Part shown: positions 58,690 through 64,000 of the stretch, piece by piece | Layout: every line of letters starts with the position of its first letter | Position numbering within the stretch: position 1 is the stretch's first letter | Origin: Notoacmeibacter sp. | GTDB taxonomy: Bacteria > Pseudomonadota > Alphaproteobacteria > Rhizobiales > Rhizobiaceae | Direction: 5' to 3' | Length of the DNA: 64,000 nucleotides | NCBI GenBank assembly: GCA_019912385.1 | Contig: JAIOIW010000069.1 | Location: forward strand, 31,596-95,595 | Program-made: the position numbers and the translations under genes | The notes under the pieces: generated by a model | What the model was told of the DNA's origin: nothing | Seen by the model: only the letters and a program-made list of their open reading frames with translations | Database searches by the model: none

Positions 58690-60027
58690 GTGCAGACCAG
58701 TTTTACGTCCGAGCAACTCGCCGAGCCGCATGTCGCGGAGGCGGAATCGATCCTGCGCAAATGCGTGCATTGCGGCTTCTGCACGGCGACCTGCCCGACC
58801 TATGTGACGCTCGGCAACGAGCTCGACAGTCCGCGCGGGCGCATCTACCTGATCAAGGACATGCTCGAGAACAACCGGCCCGCCGACCGGCAGATCGTCA
58901 CCCATATCGACCGGTGCCTGTCGTGCCTCGCCTGCATGACGACATGTCCGTCCGGCGTCGACTACATGCATCTCGTCGATCACGCGCGCATTCATATCGA
59001 AAAGACCTACCGGCGCCCTTTGCTCAATCGCCTCACCCGCGCCTTGCTGGCGCTGGTCCTGCCTTATCCAGGCCGCTTCCGCGCTTCGCTGGCGCTGGCG
59101 AAGCTCGGCCGGCCATTCGTGCCGCTGTTCAGGGCCCTGCCCGGATTGAAACCGATGGCGGCGATGCTGGACCTGGCCCCGAAAGCGGTGCCGGCGGATT
59201 CGGCCTCGGCGAAGCCGGGGACATGGCCGGCCGCGGGCGGCAGGCGCGGCCGCGTCGCCATCCTTTCTGGCTGCGCCCAGTCGGTGCTCGATCCCGCCAT
59301 CAACCAGGCGGCGATCGACCTGCTCACGCGGCTCGGCATCGAGGTCGTGGTGCCGCAAGGCGAGGCATGCTGCGGCGCATTGGTCCACCACATGGGCCGC
59401 GAGGCACAGGCCCTCGATTCCGCCCGGCGCAATATCGATGCCTGGACCCGCGAGATCGAAGGCGACGGTCTCGACGCCATCATCATCACGACGTCGGGCT
59501 GCGGCACGACCGTCAAGGATTATGGCCACATGCTGCGCTTCGATCCGGCCTGGGCACAGAAGGCGGCCAAGGTCTCCGCGCTGGCGAAGGACGTCACCGA
59601 ATATCTCTCCACGCTGGACATGCCGGAGCCGGTCAACGCGACCGGCCTTGCCGTCGCGTATCACTCGGCCTGCTCTTTGCAGCACGGCCAGAAGATCACC
59701 GGCGAACCAAAGGCGCTGCTGCGCAGGGCCGGCTTCACGGTGAAGGACCCGGCCGAAGGACACCTGTGCTGCGGCTCCGCGGGCACCTACAACATCATGC
59801 AGCCCGACATCTCGGCAACGCTGAAGACCCGAAAGGTGAAGAACCTGAAGGCGACGAAGGCGCAGGTGATTGCCGCCGGCAATATCGGTTGCATCACCCA
59901 GATCGGCGACGCAGCCGGCATCCCCGTCGTCCACACGGTAAAGCTGCTCAATTGGGCGTTTGGCGGGGAGCGGCCCGAAGGTGTACCGCGGGGGCGGGCG
60001 GCACCGGAACTGGAAACGGCGGACTAG
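58690..60027 (+). CDS. glcF: Glycolate oxidase iron-sulfur subunit GlcF
   Basis: GlcF passes electrons from the FAD subunits. The 445-residue protein has two 4Fe-4S motifs near the N-terminus, CVHCGFCTATCP and CLSCLACMTTCP, and later Cys-rich CCG domains (GEACCGALVHHMG, LCCGSAGTYN). It starts with GTG. The stop lies 3 bases from the convergent folD. Confidence 0.95.
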   Translation: MQTSFTSEQLAEPHVAEAESILRKCVHCGFCTATCPTYVTLGNELDSPRGRIYLIKDMLENNRPADRQIVTHIDRCLSCLACMTTCPSGVDYMHLVDHARIHIEKTYRRPLLNRLTRALLALVLPYPGRFRASLALAKLGRPFVPLFRALPGLKPMAAMLDLAPKAVPADSASAKPGTWPAAGGRRGRVAILSGCAQSVLDPAINQAAIDLLTRLGIEVVVPQGEACCGALVHHMGREAQALDSARRNIDAWTREIEGDGLDAIIITTSGCGTTVKDYGHMLRFDPAWAQKAAKVSALAKDVTEYLSTLDMPEPVNATGLAVAYHSACSLQHGQKITGEPKALLRRAGFTVKDPAEGHLCCGSAGTYNIMQPDISATLKTRKVKNLKATKAQVIAAGNIGCITQIGDAAGIPVVHTVKLLNWAFGGERPEGVPRGRAAPELETAD

Positions 60028-60030
60028 CGA

Positions 60031-60957
60031 TCACTCCGCCGCGGCTTGTCCCTCTTCGCGTGCACCGTATACGGCCTCATAGGCCTGGCGTTGGCGTCTC
60101 AGCGCCACCATCGTGTTGCGCAGCAGGATCGCCACCGTGACCGGGCCGACGCCGCCCGGCACCGGCGTGATCCAGCTTGCCACTTCGCGCACGCTTTCCG
60201 TGTCCACGTCGCCGATGATGCGCTGCGTGCCGTCCGTCGCGGTCTCGGCGTTGATGCCGATGTCGATGACGGCGGCACCGGGTTTCACCATGTCGGCCTT
60301 GATCAGGCGCGGTTTGCCGACCGCGACGAACAGCGCGTCGGCGCGGCGCGCGTGGGCGGCGACCGAGCGCGTCATGTGATGGCATACCGTCACGGTCGCG
60401 CCCTCGCTCATCAGCAGGAAGGCGATCGGCTTGCCGACGATCTCCGAATGGCCGACGACGACAACTTCCAGGCCTTCCAGCTTCAAGCCGGTGGATTTCA
60501 GCAGTTCCACCGAGGCTGCGGCCGTGCAGGGTGCGAGATCGAGCTGGTTGTAGACGATGTTACCGATGGAAGCCGGGTGCATGCCCTCGACATCCTTGAG
60601 CGGATGGATCGCGCCCTGCAGCGTCCTGATCGGGATATGGCCGGGTACCGGTCGCTGGATGATGATGCCGGTGACGCGCGGATCGGCGTTCATGGAGCGG
60701 ATCGCCGCCTCCAGTTCGCCGGCGGTCACATCGGCGGGAAAGCGGCGTTCGTCGAACGCGATGCCAGCATCCTCGGCCTTGCGCCGCTGGTTTCGGACAT
60801 AGATGTCGACGGCTTCCGTGTCGCCGACCGTGACCGAGACCAGCCGCGGGTGCCAGCCTTCAGATGCCGCGGCGGTTGCCTCGGCGCGTACGGTCTCGAT
60901 GATGCGGCGGGCGACGGGACCGCCCTTGAGGTCGCGGTGATCGGTTGCGGCGGTCAT
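60031..60957 (-). CDS. folD: FolD-type methylene-tetrahydrofolate dehydrogenase/cyclohydrolase, unusual active site
   Basis: FolD normally interconverts methylene-, methenyl- and formyl-tetrahydrofolate. The 308-residue protein has the family frame: GHSEIVGKP (NADP loop), DIGIN and TPVPGGVGPVT. The active-site region reads Tyr53-Val-Arg-Asn-Gln57, where the bifunctional enzyme has Tyr-x-x-x-Lys, and DVEG replaces DVDG (Glu124). Gln101 of the third motif is kept, though followed by RPVP instead of LPLP. Loss of the lysine suggests that cyclohydrolase activity is missing. The ATG at 60957 gives the usual length. It converges on glcF. Confidence 0.88.
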   Translation of the reverse strand: MTAATDHRDLKGGPVARRIIETVRAEATAAASEGWHPRLVSVTVGDTEAVDIYVRNQRRKAEDAGIAFDERRFPADVTAGELEAAIRSMNADPRVTGIIIQRPVPGHIPIRTLQGAIHPLKDVEGMHPASIGNIVYNQLDLAPCTAAASVELLKSTGLKLEGLEVVVVGHSEIVGKPIAFLLMSEGATVTVCHHMTRSVAAHARRADALFVAVGKPRLIKADMVKPGAAVIDIGINAETATDGTQRIIGDVDTESVREVASWITPVPGGVGPVTVAILLRNTMVALRRQRQAYEAVYGAREEGQAAAE

Positions 60958-61103
60958 GAACGACTCCAGCGCCAGGTAACTGGACGAGGCTGATACGTAT
61001 TGCCAGGAGAAAAGGCCTGCACGATTGCGAATCGTACTGGCCTTTCCGCGACGGCTCCGCCCTGATTCCCCGCCCTGGCGGGACCGCGGTCCCCTTTCCG
61101 CTA

Positions 61104-61898
61104 TTACTTGACGATGACCTTGGTGCCGACGCCGACCCGCTCGTAGAGGTCGATGACGTCCTCGTTGCGCATTCGGATGCAACCCGACGAGACCGTCTGG
61201 CCGATTGTCCAGGGCGCGTTGGTGCCGTGAATACGGTAGAGCGTGGAGCCCAGATACAGAGCGCGTGCGCCAAGCGGGTTGGCCGGGCCGCCCGCCATGT
61301 AGACGGGCAGGTAATGGCCCTTGGCCGCTTCGCGCACGATCATTTCCTGTGGCGGGCGCCAATCCGGCCATTCTTTCTTCTCGCTGACCTTGTGGACACC
61401 AGCCCATTCGAAACCGGGTTTGGCAACGCCGACGCCGTAGCGTCGGGCCTTGCCGCCGGCTTCTACCAGGAAGAGGAAACGCTGGTTCGTGTCGATGATG
61501 ATCGTACCGGGTTTTTCCTTGCCGTCATAATCGACGACCGTCGGCAAAAACACCGGGTTCAATTCCCGCTTGGCCGGCCGCGGCGCAGGCTGGCGGACAT
61601 AGGCCGCAGTCTGTACGGCGCTGTCTTGGGTCGTGCCGGCAGCGAGGGGCGCCTGCGCCGCGATGCGCGGGCGGGCCGGCGCAAGGCGGACCGTCACCCC
61701 GGCCGGCAACCGGCTGTTTGAATGGGCGGACTCACCCACGGGCGAACGGCGCAACTGCATGACCCATGGCGCGGACAGGTCGGGACTCACGACCACGGGC
61801 GGGGCCTGCACATAGCGGTCGTTGGCCAGCGAGGTCGATGTGGCAAGCAGGGCGACGGCGAGAGTCGGCAACATTACGCGGAACATGGGAACGAACAT
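61104..61898 (-). CDS. L,D-transpeptidase (YkuD family)
   Basis: The 264-residue protein has a signal peptide (ending near SLAND), a Pro/Ala-rich linker and a C-terminal YkuD domain with the catalytic motif HGTN...SSGCIRM. Enzymes of this family make 3-3 cross-links in peptidoglycan or attach proteins to it in the periplasm. The Cys is in GCIRMRN. It is divergent from the tag gene across 233 bases. Confidence 0.93.
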   Translation of the reverse strand: MFVPMFRVMLPTLAVALLATSTSLANDRYVQAPPVVVSPDLSAPWVMQLRRSPVGESAHSNSRLPAGVTVRLAPARPRIAAQAPLAAGTTQDSAVQTAAYVRQPAPRPAKRELNPVFLPTVVDYDGKEKPGTIIIDTNQRFLFLVEAGGKARRYGVGVAKPGFEWAGVHKVSEKKEWPDWRPPQEMIVREAAKGHYLPVYMAGGPANPLGARALYLGSTLYRIHGTNAPWTIGQTVSSGCIRMRNEDVIDLYERVGVGTKVIVK

Positions 61899-62131
61899 GG
61901 AAGCGGCTCACTTTCCTTCGACAAAAGGTCCTGACAGTGTGCTGTCACCAGCATGCATATCTACGATTGACCGCGACTGTGAACTCGGGCTGGAGTCGAA
62001 AAAGTGAATCGATATTCATAAAAGGCGATTCTTCGCCGAAAGCTTTTGGTGTGGTTACCGGCGGCTTCACAAAGCTGGTGAATCGCTTGTTAAATGCGAC
62101 TGTTGGCCGGTTAACGCAGGAAAGACGGGTC

Positions 62132-62773
62132 ATGGAAACAGAAAAAACGGGACTTGTGAGGGGAGCCGATGGCGCCGCGCGTTGCTTCTGGCATGGCAAC
62201 CAGGACGACTACCGGCACTATCACGACCATGAATGGGGCCGCCCCGTCAGCGATGACATCCGCCTGTTCGAGAAGATCTGCCTTGAAGGTTTCCAGTCCG
62301 GGCTGTCCTGGTTGACCATCCTGCGCAAGCGGGAGAATTTCCGCGCCGCCTTCGCCGGCTTCGATTTCGATCGCGTGGCGCGGTTCCTGCCCGAGGACGT
62401 CGAACGTCTGATGGCAGACAAGGGCATCGTTCGCCATCGCGGCAAGATCGTGTCGACCATCAGCAATGCCAACCGCGCGCTCGAACTCAGGTGCGAGTTC
62501 GGCTCGCTGGCCGCCTATTTCTGGGCGCACGAGCCCGGACCCTCAGAGCGGCCGGCGGTGATCGACTATCCCACCCTGATAACGCTCGGCAAGACGGATG
62601 CCTCGACCCGTATCTCCAAGGACCTCAAGAAGCGCGGCTGGACCTTCGTCGGCCCGACCACAGTCTATGCTTTCATGCAGGCGATGGGCCTGGTCAACGA
62701 CCATATCGAGGGCTGCGTCTGCCGCCAGGCGGTGGAACTGGAGCGCAGGCAGTTCCGGCGACCGGGCAAATGA
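62132..62773 (+). CDS. tag: DNA-3-methyladenine glycosylase I (Tag)
   Basis: Tag removes 3-methyladenine from alkylated DNA. The 213-residue protein shows the family features: Cys and His zinc ligands near the N-terminus (CFWHGNQDDYRHYHDHEWG, given here in one piece of 19), ICLEGFQSGLSWLTIL with the conserved Glu, and a C-terminal HIEGC region. AGGAAAG precedes the ATG at 62132. Confidence 0.95.
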   Translation: METEKTGLVRGADGAARCFWHGNQDDYRHYHDHEWGRPVSDDIRLFEKICLEGFQSGLSWLTILRKRENFRAAFAGFDFDRVARFLPEDVERLMADKGIVRHRGKIVSTISNANRALELRCEFGSLAAYFWAHEPGPSERPAVIDYPTLITLGKTDASTRISKDLKKRGWTFVGPTTVYAFMQAMGLVNDHIEGCVCRQAVELERRQFRRPGK

Positions 62774-62863
62774 ACGGAATCTGAAGGGCGAATTCAGAAC
62801 GCATTCAAGCGGCAAATGCGATTGGCTTTCCCGGGGTACGAAACCAACCCAGAGGGGAACCAG

Positions 62864-63511
62864 ATGAGAAACCTATTTGCATTCCGCGCTGCCATCGCCG
62901 CCATTTGTATCACCGCCGCGCTGCCCCAGGCCGCCACGGCGAAGGACTGGATCGAAAAGGTCCAGATCGCGAAGGACGGCATCGACATCGTGCCGATTGA
63001 AGTCTCGGCAAATGCCGCCGGCTACACAGCCGTCAAGACCGGCAGCCACAAGTTCGGTCTGAGGCTTTATGCGCGGGCGACCAACGGCGAACGCATCGTC
63101 GCCATGAAGGCTGGCTCCTACAAGGATGTCCTGTATTTCGAATATGCCACCCAATGGAATGAAGGTTTCAGCAACCGCGATGTCGGCGCCGGCAGCAAGC
63201 GGACGGTCGATCTCCATATCGATCGCGTCATCCCGCTGAAGAAACTCACCTGGCAAGGCTCCGATCCGCGTGCCAGATGTGCGCTCAACCTTGAAAGCCT
63301 GATCGCAAAGGGCATGAGCAAGACGGCGGCACTGGCAAAAATCCACACGGTCAAGGCCTACGCCTATTTCGAGCTGGACGCGGTCGCAGCTCGAAAGAAC
63401 AAGGCGGAAAACGGGAAATGGAGCCTCAAGAACACCACTAGCCAGCGCGATGCTGCAACCTACGAGGTGCTCGTCAAGTGCCTTCCCGGCATCAAGCGGA
63501 AGGGAAGCTGA
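62864..63511 (+). CDS. Secreted protein of unknown function
   Basis: I do not recognise this gene. The 215-residue product has a signal peptide (about 1-25, ending QAATA) and a mostly beta-rich mature part with a basic C-terminus. AGAGGGG precedes the ATG at 62864; an in-frame start at 62816 is less likely. It lies 90 bases after tag and 82 bases before hisS. Confidence 0.75.
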   Translation: MRNLFAFRAAIAAICITAALPQAATAKDWIEKVQIAKDGIDIVPIEVSANAAGYTAVKTGSHKFGLRLYARATNGERIVAMKAGSYKDVLYFEYATQWNEGFSNRDVGAGSKRTVDLHIDRVIPLKKLTWQGSDPRARCALNLESLIAKGMSKTAALAKIHTVKAYAYFELDAVAARKNKAENGKWSLKNTTSQRDAATYEVLVKCLPGIKRKGS

Positions 63512-63593
63512 GCGTCGCGCACTTGCGGCCAATAGACCGGTCGTCTAGGAGAGGCGCGAGCAACAATCGCGCTTCTTCGCGCAAGGTTTTCCG

Positions 63594-64000
63594 ATGTCCG
63601 ACAAAAAGAAAAAGCCGCAGAAACTGAGAGCCCGCCTGCCGCGCGGCTTCGTCGACCGTTCGCCAGACGACATCCGCGCCACCAACCGCATGGTCGACGC
63701 CATCCGCGAGGTCTATGAGCGCTACGGCTTCGATCCCGTCGAGACGCCGCTGTTCGAATACACCGATGCGCTGGGAAAATTCCTGCCCGATCAGGATCGG
63801 CCCAACGAGGGCGTGTTCTCGCTGCAGGACGACGACGAACAGTGGATGAGCCTGCGCTACGACCTGACCGCGCCGCTGGCCCGCCACGTCGCGGAAAACT
63901 TCAACACCATCCAGTTGCCCTACCGCACCTGGCGCGCCGGCTGGGTGTTCCGCAACGAAAAGCCTGGCCCGGGCCGCTTCCGCCAGTTCATGCAGCTCGA
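63594..64000 (+). CDS. hisS: Histidyl-tRNA synthetase, 5' part
   Basis: The first 135 residues are visible and the gene runs off the window. The Lys-rich start is followed by [10 protein letters not shown] and the class II motif 1 region ([11 protein letters not shown]), then [12 protein letters not shown] and [16 protein letters not shown] of motif 2. The family match is secure. The ATG at 63594 follows AAGG. Confidence 0.95.
   Translation, partial: MSDKKKKPQKLRARLPRGFVDRSPDDIRATNRMVDAIREVYERYGFDPVETPLFEYTDALGKFLPDQDRPNEGVFSLQDDDEQWMSLRYDLTAPLARHVAENFNTIQLPYRTWRAGWVFRNEKPGPGRFRQFMQL

Noticed and set aside
56911..59934. A 1007-codon open frame on the minus strand across glcD, glcE and glcF
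   Set aside because: It is antisense to three well-supported genes, has His/Arg/Asp-rich low-similarity sequence, and arises from high GC in the third codon position.
62090..62115. Second possible CtrA site before tag
   Set aside because: Its two TTAA elements are 17 bases apart, not 7.

Overview
The window is GC-rich chromosomal DNA of an alphaproteobacterium. It most likely belongs to the Hyphomicrobiales (Rhizobiales), probably near the Phyllobacteriaceae (Mesorhizobium-like). The evidence is gene order and protein family: glnD-murJ-trpS-usp-nfuA, a rhizobial-type flagellar cluster containing motE and a DUF1217 gene, short rhizobial flagellins, the lpxK-waaA-DUF374-DUF4170-cysQ-pmbA block, a CIRCE-controlled groESL and glcDEF. 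The genus call is inference. I saw no rRNA, tRNA, insertion sequence, prophage, CRISPR array or plasmid feature. Genes are densely packed, many overlap by 1-4 bases, and no gene-free gap exceeds about 260 bases.

Region 1 (1-8100, mostly +): the 3' part of glnD, then murJ, an acyltransferase-3 membrane enzyme, an oppositely oriented secreted SH3/I36-type protein, trpS, a universal stress protein and nfuA, closed by tandem hairpins. Region 2 (8159-25514): a flagellar island with two divergent arms. The minus arm runs DUF1217-flgF-fliI-orf-flgB-flgC-fliE-flgG-flgA-flgI-motE-flgH-fliL-fliP and then a flagellin. The plus arm runs motA-fliM-fliN-fliG-flhB, two unrecognised genes, and a second flagellin. 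A perfect CtrA-type box lies before the second flagellin, and both flagellin leaders carry inverted repeats. The island holds rod, ring, C-ring, stator and export parts; fliF, flhA, fliQ, fliR, hook and filament-cap genes must lie elsewhere.

Region 3 (25700-33455): mutL, a DUF2093 gene, and on the minus strand a lipid A/LPS block (acyltransferase, waaA, lpxK) with a DUF4170 gene, a CysQ-like phosphatase and pmbA. Region 4 (33602-38237): a Kef-type cation/proton antiporter, a VOC protein, a MATE exporter and a patatin-like lipase. Region 5 (38242-49629): a pair of M16 peptidase-family genes (one catalytic, one not), rsmD, an RluB-type pseudouridine synthase with a very long basic tail, tadA, a lipoprotein, ileS, ribF and a HAD phosphatase. 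Region 6 (49815-55388): a degenerate EAL protein, a TadG-like von Willebrand A protein, and groES-groEL behind an RpoH-like promoter and a CIRCE operator.

Region 7 (55523-64000): a glycolate oxidase operon (glcD-glcE-small membrane protein-glcF) behind a 21-bp inverted repeat, then an unusual FolD, an L,D-transpeptidase, a 3-methyladenine glycosylase, a secreted protein of unknown function and the start of hisS. The most unexpected single gene is folD: the catalytic Tyr-Lys pair reads Tyr-Gln and the Asp of the DVDG motif is Glu, so it may be a dehydrogenase lacking cyclohydrolase activity or a differently specialised enzyme.
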